Part shown: positions 43,982 to 55,447 of the stretch, one piece after another
How the letters are laid out: every line of letters starts with the position of its first letter
How positions within the stretch are numbered: the stretch's first letter is position 1
NCBI GenBank assembly: GCA_019775845.1
Contig: JADQAV010000009.1
Span: forward strand, 186,001-250,000
Length of the DNA stretch: 64,000 nt
Direction: 5' to 3'
DNA from: Myrmaecium sp. VS I D KN 1
Taxonomy: Eukaryota; Ascomycota; Dothideomycetes; Valsariales; Valsariaceae
The notes under the pieces: model-generated
The model's input: the letters and a program-made list of their open reading frames with translations, nothing else
Told to the model about the DNA's origin: nothing
Databases searched by the model: none
Translations under genes and position numbers: made by a program

Positions 43982-45066
43982 ATGCAGAAAGTCCTCCAGC
44001 GTACGGCGATGGCCAAGAAGCAGGCCGCCCGCAAGGCCGCATTGCTCGCGAAGAAGAAGGAATCCCAGGAACTCGCCCGGTACCGGCACCAGGTGAGGCA
44101 GGTCGAGCAGAACGAGCGGCAGACCATCAAGAGCGCCCGGGCTGCCCAGCGTGAGGACTGGAGACTGGGGCCCCTCGCGCCCCGTCGAGACGTCGGGCTG
44201 GCGAAGGACGAATACGGGACGCGGCAACCTCAAGGTCTCCTTCCGCCGGAGCTGCCGAAGCTCCGGTCGAAGAAGCCCAAAATTCACCTCTTCAAGGGCG
44301 ATCGCGTGGTGGTGCTCAGGGGGCGTGATAAGGGCAAGATTGGACCTGTCCTCCGAGTGGACGAGGACCGGCATGCTGTCATGGTCAGCGGGTTGAACTT
44401 GGTATGCTTCGACCGATTGATGATCACCCCCCATCCATGGCTACTGACACCGTCTCTCCTGAACAGGCCGATATCCATCTGGACGAATGGCAGCGTGAGG
44501 CTGAAGAGTCCACCGTGCCCATTCGGACCATCGAGAACTACATCCCCGCGGACGACGTCCGCCTCGTGGTCGCCGTGCCCGATCCCAAGACGAACGTTCC
44601 CCGCGACGTGATCGTCGACCGGATCGCCACCCGCACCGTGAACGACAAATACGAGCGCTACATCCCGCAGCTCAACCTTCGGATCCCCACCCCGAAGGCG
44701 GAAAAGCCGACCTACATGGACTACGAGGACGACACGCTGCGCATCGAGATCGAGGCGAACCCGACCTGGCAGATCAGCCTGCTCAGCCCGCCGATGCCGA
44801 GCTCCGTCATCGACGAGCTCCGCCACAAGTACAGTCGCTTCCGAGAGCGGCACGAGCCCGAGTACATCGAGGCCAAGATGGAGATGGACCGCCAGCTCGA
44901 GAACAGGAAGAACCTGGCCGGGATGCGGACCCCGCTGGAGGAGTATCACTTGTGGCGGGCGGAGCAGCAGCGGCAGGAGAGGGAGAAGCAGGAGGCGACC
45001 GAGGATGTGCTGGCGAGCATCGGCGAAGTCATGGTCAGCGCGATGTCGCGGTCCCAATCTCTGTGA
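43982..45066 (+). CDS. MRPL40: Mitochondrial ribosomal protein L24/MRPL40 (uL24m)
   Basis: Large-subunit mitoribosomal protein. Two phase-0 exons (43982-44401, 44467-45066) give 339 residues. The start MQKVLQRTAMAKKQAARKAA is basic and serves as the import region. The frame is open upstream to 43787, but that part looks untranslated. A KOW motif marks the family: FKGDRVVVLRGRDKGKIGPV. The rest (DVRLVVAVPDPKTNVPRDVI, YERYIPQLNLRIPTPK) is typical of the fungal proteins. The C-terminus is a charged helix. It is convergent with ALG14. Confidence 0.94.
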
Positions 45067-45292
45067 GCTTTGGTCACTTCGACGAGGGAGGAATACCACC
45101 ACATGTACAATTACTATAAGACGTTTTAGGCCTTGTGCCATCCCGCTGAAGATATATATCATTCCCCTTAAACCGTGCTGGCATGACCTATGCTGCTCGC
45201 GTGAACGGGGAGGACATGGTAGACCAACCCCACATCACGCATATCTCCGATCCCCAAACCGCACCACAAAATGTCTAGCTAGGTTACTCCTC

Positions 45293-46066
45293 CTACTGGA
45301 TCAACACCCCCCGATACTCCGCCCGCCCCCCCACGCCCTCCAACTGCGGCCACTGCACCAGAAACCGATCCACGACCCGCAGCAGCAAGCGGCCACTCAA
45401 GCTCAACCGCCTGACCCGCGCCCAGCTCTCCACATACACCGTCCGCATCCGATCGCGCGCGTGCGCGCCCCGCACGTCCCCGAACCGCAGCAGCACCGCC
45501 GCCAGCACGACCAGGACGCCCGTCGCGGGCCCGTTCGTCACGATGAGGTCCGGGAAATCCGCGTCCGGGCCGGAGCGCAAGAGCACCCGCACGCACGCCC
45601 CCAGACACCGCCCCGCGGACCACGGCGTCGTGAGCAGCGGCTGATGCACCCGGCGCGCGCGGGGGACCACAATGATATCATACGTGCCCGTGCCCGTGCC
45701 CGTCTCCGCTGCCTTCCCCTCCCCCTTCCCCTTCCACCGCCCCACCAACCCCTGCTCAAACTCCCTGGCTTTCTCCGCGCTAAACGCGTCCCCGGAGCTC
45801 ACGACGTAGGCGCGGTGGGTGTACGCGGTAGGATCGAGATCGCGGAGTAAGGCGAACATCTCGGCGGTGTGGCCTCCGCTGCCCAGGACGATGAGGAGGT
45901 GTGTTGGGGAGGAGCCGCGGATGCGGGGTGCGGGCGCTGGTCGGGGGGGCAGGATGGAGAGGAGGCGGAGGGTGGCGAGGAGGAGGAGCAGGAGGGCGAG
46001 GGTGAGGAGGAGTTTGGGGGTGGGGAGTGGGAGGGTGGTGGTTGTGGAGGTGGATGTGGATGCCAT
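45293..46066 (-). CDS. ALG14: UDP-GlcNAc transferase subunit ALG14
   Basis: ER membrane subunit that anchors the catalytic Alg13 on the cytosolic face; together they add the second GlcNAc to dolichol-PP-GlcNAc, the second step of N-glycan precursor assembly. Single exon, 257 residues. An N-terminal hydrophobic anchor (LLLTLALLLLLLATLRLL) is followed by the family motif HLLIVLGSGGHTAEMFALLR. Further marks are RAYVVSSGDAFSAEK, VPRARRVHQPLLTTPWS, LIVTNGPATGV and VYVESWARVRRLSLSGRLL. The end FLVQWPQL is typical. A short Gly/Thr/Lys-rich insert follows the central Trp. No partner ALG13 gene is visible in the window. Confidence 0.95.
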   Translation of the reverse strand: MASTSTSTTTTLPLPTPKLLLTLALLLLLLATLRLLSILPPRPAPAPRIRGSSPTHLLIVLGSGGHTAEMFALLRDLDPTAYTHRAYVVSSGDAFSAEKAREFEQGLVGRWKGKGEGKAAETGTGTGTYDIIVVPRARRVHQPLLTTPWSAGRCLGACVRVLLRSGPDADFPDLIVTNGPATGVLVVLAAVLLRFGDVRGAHARDRMRTVYVESWARVRRLSLSGRLLLRVVDRFLVQWPQLEGVGGRAEYRGVLIQ

Positions 46067-46627
46067 CGTGGCTGCGCGAGCTGCCTACTGTATGCGACCT
46101 GTTGGCGTGCGCGGGTGTTGTGCGTGGAGAAGTCCCATGTGGATGGCCTTGGTGAGGCGGCTTGAGGTGACGGTGTTTCTCTGCGTGTTATATTAGCTTT
46201 GGCCTGGCTATTGGGGAAGAAGACGGCTCAGGTACATACATTAATGTTCCCTTCGCGTGGATGCGGGACAGGCTGTTGTCGTCGGGTTGTTGATCGACTT
46301 ACCGAGTCGGGTGCTGAGTCAGCAGTTCGAGCCTGAGGTATCTACATGTACGCGATATGCGACAGCCTCGCCGCAACCTCCCCTTCTAGTTCTACTACAT
46401 GAAGACGGAGATGTCAATCAAGCTCAGAGGCAGTATTGCAAAACTGGAATTAAACAGTGCGTCCTTTGATAAAGCCATGGGTATGCCTCATCCCTGTGAC
46501 CCCAGGCGCTTAATGTATACTATCGTACAGAACAGAAAAAGCAATTACAAAAAAATATGCCCGATCGACTTATGCAAAAACAGAAGAATCGCCGTCAAAA
46601 AAACAAGAGGAAAAGTCTTTCAATCAT
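46067..46627. other. Intergenic region between ALG14 and NEM1
   Basis: Promoter side of ALG14 and 3' flank of NEM1. A 92-codon plus-strand frame that reaches into the 3' end of NEM1 looks like chance. No gene is supported. Confidence 0.5.
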
Positions 46628-48302
46628 TTAGTTGGGAACGCCGTTCCGGAGCCCGAGCAGGGCCCGTACGTCCGTGACGTACTGTAACCCTTCCAGAAGC
46701 GGGATCAGATGGAGCAGGTCGTTATCGGTTGGGTCGCTGATCCAGCCTTCGATGGGGATGGCGTTGTCTGTACAGAGATAGTGCGTCAGTTTGTCGAAAC
46801 GGAACAGTGGGTGATGGGCGCCGCGTCTGACCTTCGTGGAGCACGTAGCTCATGGGGCTGTTGTCAACGATCATCACCTTGCTCAGGTCAGGCTCGACCT
46901 GGCTCAGGTCCTTGATGTAGGCGCCGTTGCGGAACGTGCAATGCTGGCGGTAATAACGACCGACGAAGTATTTCCGCTCCAGCTCGAGCCAGTCGATCAC
47001 GGGATCGGCGTACTCTTGGACGGATGCGGTGAAGACGACGAGATTATACCATTTGCAGACCTGGTCCGGCAATCAGCATGGCGCTACTTGCACCGCAGCG
47101 CTACATACCTTGCGAAGGAACTCGTCGCAGTGTGGCCGTTTGTGGACATAATATAGGATTGGCACTTGAGGTCCGATGATGGTGCCTCCAATCCCTACCG
47201 GCTGCTGAAGTTTGACCTCGACCATGTGCCCGGTGGTGTACCGCCCGCCTTTCGCCATGCTGTGGATCAGAGTCTCGTCCAAATCTATGATCAAGGTCTT
47301 CTGGTGGGGGCCAACGGCAGAGGCACCGGAGGTGGAGTATGAGGGCTGTCGACGCGGTACTAAAGGTCGAGGGGGTTGTGGTGCCCGAGGGAACTTGGTG
47401 GTTAGCTTGGCCGACGGGGTGGGGCTTGTCGGCGACTTGAGCGCCGCAGCGGCAGCCTCTGTGGGTGTCTGGTTGGGATCAGAGCTCTTGGAGATTGAGC
47501 CTTGAGCTTTACGTGCCCTGCGTTGCTTAAGTGCGTCCTCATTATGGAGTTTTATACGGATAGATCTCTTAGCAGGAGCGATCTCTTCACTAGCGGTACT
47601 CGAGGCGGACTTGGATCGTGTATGGCGGGAAGGGCTATCAGGTATTCGAAGGCGGTCATTATCAAGTTCTGAGTCGGAGGTGATCGCGGAACTGGAAGCA
47701 ACCGAGGGAGATCGTTTCGACGACTTTTTTAGTCGGGGTTTTGACGAGCTGTCTCTTCTGCGGTCTTGCTCGCGTTGCCCGTTGCTGTCCAGCAGCTCGA
47801 GGTTGCCACTGGACCCCGCACCTACTCTTGTGCCCTTGAAAGTCAACGAGCCTCCAATCTTGTAAAGCGGCATCAGGGCTGTGAATCGGCCTTCATCGTC
47901 CCGGAAATAAGCAAGCACGTATCTCGCAGGCGCTGTGACTGCCACAGCAACCATCTGGAGAGACCCAACGACCGCTTCGGCCACGCGTTTGTGGATGAGC
48001 CATCTGCTGACCCAGGGCCGATCATCCCCGAACTGCTCCGCGGTTGTCGACGATAAGCAGCCTGCTTTCTCATCCGGAGAATCCGATTGTTCAGGGTCGC
48101 GCCGATACCCGTCGCCGTTGGGCGATGTTCCTTCTCTGTCTACCGAGCCGTCCATGGCCACACTGGGCTTCTCCGCTTCGTCGTCGAGCGATAGAGCATC
48201 GTTGGGGTCATGGAAGGGGTTGCTCTGTGAGGATGCGCGAGACCTCGCTGGGCTGGGCGGAGGTGTCGAGCGATTCCCAGAGAGAATGTTGAGAGAGTTC
48301 AT
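46628..48302 (-). CDS. NEM1: Nuclear envelope morphology phosphatase Nem1 (CTDNEP1-like)
   Basis: Catalytic subunit of the Nem1-Spo7 phosphatase in the ER/nuclear envelope; it dephosphorylates the lipin Pah1 and so controls lipid synthesis and nuclear shape. Three exons (48302-47109, 47060-46832, 46767-46628) give 520 residues. A hydrophobic segment lies at about 107-133 and a basic, Ser-rich linker follows. The FCP1-type catalytic motif DLDETLIHS is at 340-348. Later parts are VYV-type core LVVFTASVQEYADPVIDWLE, DLSKVMIVDNSP and DNAIPIEGWISDPTDNDLL. These are the four HAD-superfamily motifs in order. It is divergent from GCD7. Confidence 0.94.
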
Positions 48303-49017
48303 CGTCTATGACACGCCATGAACGAGCGGATGGCTGGCGGAACTCGTGCTGTCGCAAGCTGGCGTAACCCCGAATCTTACAGCGGAGGTGCCGAAGGAGG
48401 CTGTTGCGGAGGTTGAAGCTTGCTTGGACGAGTCGATATCGGTGAATACTTGAAGCAAGCTTTGTGCGCGGAAGGATAATGGGGTGAAATAGGCGGAGTA
48501 ACTGGATGCGCGACAACACAACGGGGGAGCGATGCCAGGCGATAGGTTCAACGTGGGAGGAAAGGGTTGGGGGGAATGGGATGATGGGGCAAGCTCGGCT
48601 GTCAGCACGCAGAGCAATGACGATTGGGGTTCCCAGCCAGCGGCGGCAGCAACCGAGCGCGCAGATCCGGTGGTCGTCGACTCACCAGCCGGAATTTGTG
48701 CGGGCCCGACGACTTGAACCCCTCGACAATCGACAATCGACAATCGACAATCGCCAGTTCTCCAACATCCAACGTCAAACCTTCAACCTTCAACAGTCGG
48801 CCTTCAGTATACGGCAAAGCCCAACCTCACGCGTGCATCGGCGAGCAAGCTTACTTAATTCAAGCAGAAACACACTGTGAGTACTTCTGTCTTCCTCTTC
48901 CACCGCTGCCTGTCGCTTTTCTTCTGACGTTGTCCCCCGCAATCGCACAGTCGCTCGTCTACAGACATCCTTGTCTCCACCGCACGCACCGGGCTTCGCT
49001 GCCGTAGCATTTCGACC
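48303..49017. promoter_or_regulatory. Divergent promoter region of NEM1 and GCD7
   Basis: A 715-bp spacer between divergent genes, holding both promoters and a short CGACAAT tandem repeat. The GCD7 leader ends in pyrimidine-rich sequence. No gene is visible. Confidence 0.5.
48722..48753. repeat. Tandem CGACAAT heptamers, four copies
   Basis: The unit CGACAAT is repeated four times without interruption, followed by a partial copy. It lies within the NEM1/GCD7 spacer. Confidence 0.85.
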
Positions 49018-50576
49018 ATGCCTGCTGCGCCAGCCGCCGTCACCCCGGGGCTCTCGTCCTTCTTGCGGTCGCTGAAAGGCACGCCGGTTGACTCCTCAAC
49101 GGAGCACCTCATCTCGTACTGGGACCCCGCCTTCAGCCCAACGGCCCGGAAAGTGTATGACTGACACCTGTTAGACTGCTCAAGCGAAGACAGATCCGGA
49201 ATTCGAGACCATGCGCGATCGCGACCACCCAGCTTCTTTTTCGTGTCGTCGCCGAGTTTAAGGGAAGGGATCCGGAAAAGCTCATTAGCCGCATCCGGGA
49301 GGTCGGTCAACGTCTGACGGCCGCGCAGCCGCGGGAGATGGTGGTAGGGAACATCATACGACGTGTACTTGGTCTCGTGAGGGAGGTGGTAGAGGACGGT
49401 GACGACGCCGACATCGCTACGGCGGCTGATGCCGAGAGCCATGCTCGCTCTCAGGCGCACAATGATTCTCTACACAGACCGACATTGTCGTCGAGTATAT
49501 CCACCCTTAGTCCCCTCAAACATGGGGCCACTATGCCTATGGACCAGGAATTACAACAGCAGGATGGCACCCAAACTCCCGTGTCGGATATTTCCCAGAG
49601 GCCCCCGCTGCATCCCACTTCCACATCTATGGCCGGCTCGTTGTTCGGCTTATTCTCTTCCGACGTTCCTTCCGTCTCCAGCACACCAACCGGACATCAG
49701 TCGCCGCGCCAAGGCAGTGCGGGCTCGCCCGGCTTATCCGCTCTTGGCGGATCTGTCACAAAGAAAGAAGACCTGAAGGCGGAGGTCCTGGAGGGCATTC
49801 GGGAGCTCCTCGACGAGCTCGACCAGGTGGACGAGCAAATCGCCGCGTACGCGCTCGAGCACATCCACTCGAACGAGATTATCCTCACGCACTCGGCCTC
49901 CGCCACCGTGCAACGCTTCCTCCTGACGGCGGCCAAGAAGCGCAAGTTCACCGTGATCCACGCGGAGGCGTACCCGAACGGACACAACGACACCCACGCC
50001 ACCGTCCTCACCGGCCACGCGAAGGACGGGGACGAGGAGGCGGAGGCGGACGAGCGGTTCCGGCCGCTGACCGCGGCCGGCATCACCGTCATCCTCATCC
50101 CGGACTCGGCCGTGTTCGCGATCATGTCCCGGGTGAACAAGGTGATCCTGGCGACGCACTCGGTCCTGGCCAACGGCGGACTCGTCGCGGCGGCGGGCGC
50201 GCGCATGATCGCCCAAGCGGCCAAGGTCCACCAGACCCCCGTCGTCGTCGTGAGCGGGGTCTACAAGCTCAGCCCCGTCTACCCGTTCGACCACGAGGAG
50301 CTGATCGAGTACGGCGACGCGGGCGGGGTGGTCCGGTACGAGGACGGGGAGTTTGTCGACCACGTCGACGTCGTTAATCCGCTTTACGATTTCGTGCCCC
50401 CCGAGCTGGTCGATCTGTACATCACTAATCTGTAAGGCTCCTGTTTCCCATTGCTTTTCCTTTCCTTTTGGCCATGTTTCACTGACGAGAACTCTTTTTA
50501 CAGCGGCGGTCACGCCCCATCTTATCTTTACCGCATCGTCGCGGACCACTATCGTGTGGAAGACATTAACCTATAG
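49018..50576 (+). CDS. GCD7: Translation initiation factor eIF2B beta subunit (GCD7)
   Basis: Regulatory subunit of eIF2B, the exchange factor for eIF2 and target of stress control by phosphorylated eIF2 alpha. Three exons (49018-49115, 49175-50431, 50504-50576) give 475 residues. The N-terminus MPAAPAAVTPGLSSFLRSLK leads into LLKRRQIRNSRPCAIATTQL after the first splice. A Ser/Gln-rich loop (about residues 130-200) separates the helical half from the IF2B fold, with THSASATVQRFLLTAAKKRK, VIHAEAYPNGHN, ILIPDSAVFAIMSRVNKVIL and THSVLANGGLVAAAGARMIA. Exon 3 adds GGHAPSYLYRIVADHYRVED. All match eIF2B beta rather than alpha or delta. Confidence 0.95.
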
Positions 50577-53500
50577 GCGCTGAATGCTAGGTAAAAGAGA
50601 AATAAAAGAAAGAGGAGCGTGTGGGAAGGGATAAAAATGTGATTTTATGTTCTCCGTGGATATGCGTGGTTTGCATCAACCCACCTTTCCCCATTTTCCT
50701 TAACCACTCTTCATATTATCACCGGGGCATGTATGTGTCTGTTTCTGTGGCTTTTGTATAATAATAACCCCTCACCCTCCCCATGAAGCAGTGTGTATAC
50801 ACCTGTCTTACTTATGAAGGTCGAATACCTGGTCGGAATCCAGCATGTACTTATACGTAGCTGACCACGAGAGAGAAATTTTCTCACTCTCTGTCTCGGT
50901 GGCTCTCTGGCTCTCTTGCTCTTCGCTTGCTGTGTACTTTAACAAAAAAATGAAAGAAAAATACTGTAATAACGGAGGCGGACCTCCGCTGTATCCGTAA
51001 TCACGGTAGTACAGTGCTTAATACCTACTTATGTCTTGTACATTTTTGATACGTTTTCCTGCCTCCCCGCCGTTTCCTCTTTCCTGCTCTGCCTCTCGCC
51101 TTTCGCCTTCCGTCTTCTTCGCCCGGTTGAGTCTCACCGGTGTGTAGTTGATACCTAAGCGACCTACGGCTCACCGCTTAAGAAGAAAGAAGGAAGAAAG
51201 GAAGATAGGAAAGACGGAAGAAAGAGGAGTTAAAAATGCTTAATAAAGTGATTGGGCAGTATGACGTATATATTATAGTTCGGTCACACAGCCTCTACTC
51301 CTATCTTCTTTTCCTTCCGCCGCCGCTGCCACCGCAGGCTGCTATCTGTTCTCCAATGGCATCGGGGACACACAGTGAGAGAGAGTAAGTGAGCGTGTGA
51401 GTGGGAGATAGCAGGAACGTGGATGGCATGTACGGTGGAGCGGCGGTGAGTGGTATACCAGGTACCTCAAGGTACAGGACAGGGCGGGGTAGGGATGCAA
51501 GTAGTAGGTAGAGTGCAATAGGTGCAGTGGGAGAGGTGGGAGGTGAGAAGTCCACAACAAGGCGGGGGTTCCCCAAAAAGCCTGTGGGAAAGGAAAGAAC
51601 TACCCACGCACCCACCGACTGATCCACGGATCGACCGATCGACGAGACGAGACGACCTCAGCCGAGTCAGTCAGTACCTAACGGTGGAGGGATGTGCTGT
51701 TGCGAACCTGGAAAGCACGCAAGAAAAAAACGGCGAAGTGGACCGGTCCAGCCAATAACAATAAGGTGAAGAGGACTCAAGCAAAGGAAGAGAGAAGATG
51801 TGAGGGGTGAGGTCAGTTTTTCGGTGAGTACGGTACCTACAAGGTGGCACGGTGGGTGAACTGGGCGCAGGTCATGTCAGGTACAAGTACAAAGGAGCAC
51901 GAGGTGGGGAAACAACATGGCATAGCAAAAGAGGGGAAGGGAAATGGCAAGGTAGGACTCTGGAGGGTAAGGGCAAGGAACAGGGAAATCCGTTGATCAC
52001 CGTTGCTAACCCGCCCGCCCTGCCGTACCGTTCCACACACAGCAGTTTACGATTATGATTATCGATAACGTTAAGTGGACGACACTTTGCAGTCCTGCGA
52101 GTGTGAATGGAGAGGTGGAGTGAGGGGGACTTAAGAGCAAGGCACAAGGCTCTGCCAGGTTGCGAGCTTGCCAGGGCAAGGAAGATCCACATCCGCCACC
52201 TATAGCACCCACCTACCCAATCAGGAAAACCTGGTGAAAACATTTTCTTTCTCTTCTCCTTGTCTGTCTGGAGAGGAGGATGCCATTGGCGGGGAAGGGC
52301 GGGCGGCGGGGAGAAGCAGGCGTCATGGTGGTGGGATAATCGCGCAGTGCAATGCAGGATAGAGCTTTTTGTTTCTCTTTCTTTTTTTCCTTTCGTTTGA
52401 CCTTGGTGATGCAAAGCGAGCGGGGATCGTGAAAGAACTTTGCAGGACGTGTGTGCGTATACAATACAATACGTATGGCCAGGTATGATCGGCCCAGGAG
52501 AAGAGGGATGTGAGCCAGTAGGATGGGGCTTTGTGTGGGGGTGGTTATGCGCCACTCGGAGGGGGAGGGCAGTCATGCTGCCACTGCCTTCACTTTTGAC
52601 TGATTTTTTTCATCTTTCTTTCTTTCCTTCTCCGGTTTTCCTACTCGCTTGACCGTGGGCGGAAGGTGCGTGGGAAGTCATGGCGTCAAGTGTTGTTGGC
52701 TGGAGGTGGTTGGTGGGTCGTGGTGAGAAGAGGGGAAGACGTGAACGGAAGCGGAGGAGGATGAGGGGGGGAATGCATGCCGAGTGCAGCATGCAGCTGG
52801 CAGAGTGCAGAGTGCAGCTGGGCGTGTCTGCTAGGGCTTGGAGCCAGACACGAATGGAACGACGGCAGGTTATAGTGAACGTTAGAGCAAGCACGAAGTC
52901 GCGCGACAGGAACAAACGCTGTCTCTCTTCTCTCCGCGTTCCCCTCCCGCCATGCAGACGCGCGCTGGCAAGGCACCGGACAAAGAGAAAGCAAAAGACC
53001 ATAACAGGCCCAGGGCTATACCTTAGGACCAGGAACCTGCAGGCTCGCCGCCCGTGGTTCGACGGTCCGCAGTTGGTTCCAGCGGCTCCCGACCCGTGAG
53101 AAACCCTAGAAGGATGGAGGAGGGGCGTAGCGGGCGGCGAATGGGACGTGGCAAGGCCGTGTCCGTGGGCGTTCCGTGGGCGCGTCGTCGGCGCTGAGCG
53201 GGCGCAGTTGGCTGGATGGGACCTGCCTCGGATGCGTGTCCAGAAGTGTGCCCAGCGTGCCCAGAGTGTGCCCCGTACCTGAGGTAGCGCCTACCAAGGA
53301 CGGTCATCGCCCCGCGGGCAGAGTCTGCACTGGCGCCTCCTCTGTCAGCCCTCTTTGTAGGTACCCGACCGCCAAGCCTGAGGGGGGCGCCGTGGGTCCG
53401 GCGTCGAAGCGTGGTCAGGTTGTGGACAAGTGCGGACAAGCGTGCACAGGCGCGGACAAGCGTGGTCAAGCGTGGTCAAGCGTGGTCAAGCGTCAGGGGC

Positions 53501-54562
53501 GAGTTGGTCCGGCCCACACCAAACCGTTCTGGGGACGCCCGGGCCCCGGTACCTGAACATCCATCCAACATCCCTCCCTCCCTCCACCTGCATCCGTGGA
53601 CGCCGGACGGATCTCTCCTTGCTCGCGCGACGGACGCCTGCGGCCTCTTCGTGTTTCTCTTGTCTGTCCCCGCCCTGCCCCCACCGACCAACATCCGTCG
53701 TCCGCCATTCACGTCGACGTTGGTTCACGGTCATCAGGCTTGCTCGATCATCGCTCGTGACCGGCATCTGCCGTCTTGATCCGGTGGGTGCAGGTCACTT
53801 GAAAGGCGAGGTGGGTTGTCCACCGATGATAAAAAGTTTTTTTTCCGCGATGGATCACGACTGCCAACTCCTCTCCGCTCATCCTCCAGTAGACATGATT
53901 CATGGCAGTAGATAGTGGTGAACGGTGGTGGAAACAGGACGAGGCAAGGTCCTGAGGAAACGCCTAGGCCAGGGGGAGTCGAACCCAATCGCGCCAACTC
54001 GATTTTACCCGAATCGGCGTGGCAGATCACCACATGTGGCATCCTCACCAACCTACGCCCCCTCGCCCCTCTCGCCTGGGCCCCCAGGACGACTGGTCCG
54101 ACGCGCTGTCGGGACACACCTGATCTGCTCAGGCACAGCGCGAACATGGGAGCGTCCAGCCCCGAAGGAGCTAGGCCGTTAGCTTCTTTCTGCTCACATA
54201 ACCGGTGCCCCCGTTAGACCCACCCCCCGTTCGTTCTTCTCACTCCCCCAGCTTCTGTCGCGCCCTCATAAATACTCCCCTTCATCGCCCTCTTGCTTTG
54301 TCCGCTCTCTACAGGCTTGAGGTCTTCCCATCCTTTGTCCCTCCTTCCCCCCAATCTCCCCCATTCCTTTCAGAGATATCGCATCTCTACCACAGTCCTT
54401 CTCAGGATCCCCGTTGCAACCGCACACCACTCTCTCTACAACCACCTCACCCTCACTCAGGCTATCCGCCAGTCCTTGCGATCACCGGTTAGAATCGCTA
54501 GTCGATTCTTCAACACATCACCTACGCACTCCAAACGTCCACCGTTCCCTCAAGCCTTCAAA
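50577..54562. other. Gene-poor 4 kb stretch
   Basis: No supportable gene. Open frames on both strands are short, compositionally biased and mutually overlapping. The left 700 bp is AT-rich 3' flank of GCD7. GGTACC/TAGGTA-like words occur around 51,450-51,850, and tandem repeats occur near 53,400. The last 300 bp before 54,563 is a pyrimidine-rich leader with a CATAAATACT element near 54,268 that may serve as a TATA box for the secreted protein. Confidence 0.5.
53408..53493. repeat. Tandem repeat with about 10-bp unit
   Basis: Near-exact units of the form GTGGTCAAGC are repeated, the last three perfectly, with preceding variants such as GTGGACAAGT and GCGGACAAGC. The array is not in a gene. 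Confidence 0.85.
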
Positions 54563-55447
54563 ATGAAGACCACCGGCTTCTTCGCGCTCTCTTCCCTTGC
54601 TCTTTCTTCCATCGTCGCCGCCGCTCCCCTCGGCAAGCGTGATGTCGACCTCGAAATCGTGACCGAGTACGACGTTGTCACGGTTATGACAACCACCACC
54701 CTTTGGGTTGACCCCACCGATGCCGCCGCAGCCACTTCGACTCCCGCCGCTCAGTTCTACCAGCAATCTTCCGCGGTGGCTGCCGTCCCCACGAGTGCTG
54801 AGGTTGCTGCCACTTCCGTCGTCTCCGTCGTCACCTCGGTCGTCGAGGCACCGGTTGCGTCCTCCACCACGGCTGCGTCCTCGACTTCTGTCCCTGCTGC
54901 TCCCTCTACCTCCTCGACTCCCGTCAGCAGCCCCACCCCCTCAAGCTCTTCCGTGGAGGTCGCTCCAGTCGTCTCGATCCCGGCCTACACGCCCATCCCG
55001 GTCACGACCGCTGCTCCCGTCACCACTGAGGTCCCCACCACCAGCGAGGTGCCCACCTCCGTGTACACCCCGCCCGCGTCCACCACCCAGACCTCGGCGA
55101 CTCCCACGAGCACCAGCTCGTCCAGCAGCGGCGAGGGTGAGTACTCCGGCGACATCACCTACTACAACCCTGCTGGTGGCTACGGCTCCTGCGGCAGCAT
55201 CCTGAACGACGACGACGACATCGTCGCTCTGGCCTCCGGCATGATGGGCAGCGTCTCGAACGGCAACACCTGGTGTGGCAAGAAGATCCGCATCTACTAC
55301 GGCGGCAACACCTACGACGCGACCATCGCCGACAAGTGCCCTGGCTGCTCCGGCGCTTCGCTCGACCTCAGCGAGGGTCTGTTCAACAAGCTGACCCCCG
55401 CCTGCGACGGCCGCTGCCACGACGTCTCTTGGTCCCTGCTCGACTAG
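54563..55447 (+). CDS. Secreted expansin-like protein with double-psi beta-barrel (RlpA-like) domain
   Basis: Extracellular or wall-associated protein of 294 residues. A signal peptide (MKTTGFFALSSLALSSIVAA) is followed by a Kex2-type KR site at about residues 25-26. About 170 residues of Ser/Thr/Pro/Val-rich linker follow, likely O-glycosylated. The C-terminal 100 residues form the double-psi beta-barrel domain, with GDITYYNPAGGYGSCG, MGSVSNGNTWCGKKIRIYYG, YDATIADKCPGCSGASLDLS and DVSWSLLD. The conserved cysteines and the ADKCPGC motif with its aspartate are present. No expansin C-terminal binding domain is seen, so it is expansin-like or cerato-type in architecture. The start at 54563 is chosen because the open frame upstream (to 54293) has no signal. 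Confidence 0.9.
   Translation: MKTTGFFALSSLALSSIVAAAPLGKRDVDLEIVTEYDVVTVMTTTTLWVDPTDAAAATSTPAAQFYQQSSAVAAVPTSAEVAATSVVSVVTSVVEAPVASSTTAASSTSVPAAPSTSSTPVSSPTPSSSSVEVAPVVSIPAYTPIPVTTAAPVTTEVPTTSEVPTSVYTPPASTTQTSATPTSTSSSSSGEGEYSGDITYYNPAGGYGSCGSILNDDDDIVALASGMMGSVSNGNTWCGKKIRIYYGGNTYDATIADKCPGCSGASLDLSEGLFNKLTPACDGRCHDVSWSLLD

Noticed and set aside
43544-44434. A 296-codon minus-strand frame that starts inside MRPL40
   Set aside because: Only its last part (from 43702) is IMA1 exon 1. The rest is antisense to MRPL40 and the shared promoter.
53960-54060. A tRNA-like T-loop (GGTTCGACTCC on the minus strand) with a nearby 5-bp stem
   Set aside because: The T stem does not pair fully and the presumed anticodon loop lacks U33, so no tRNA fold is supported.
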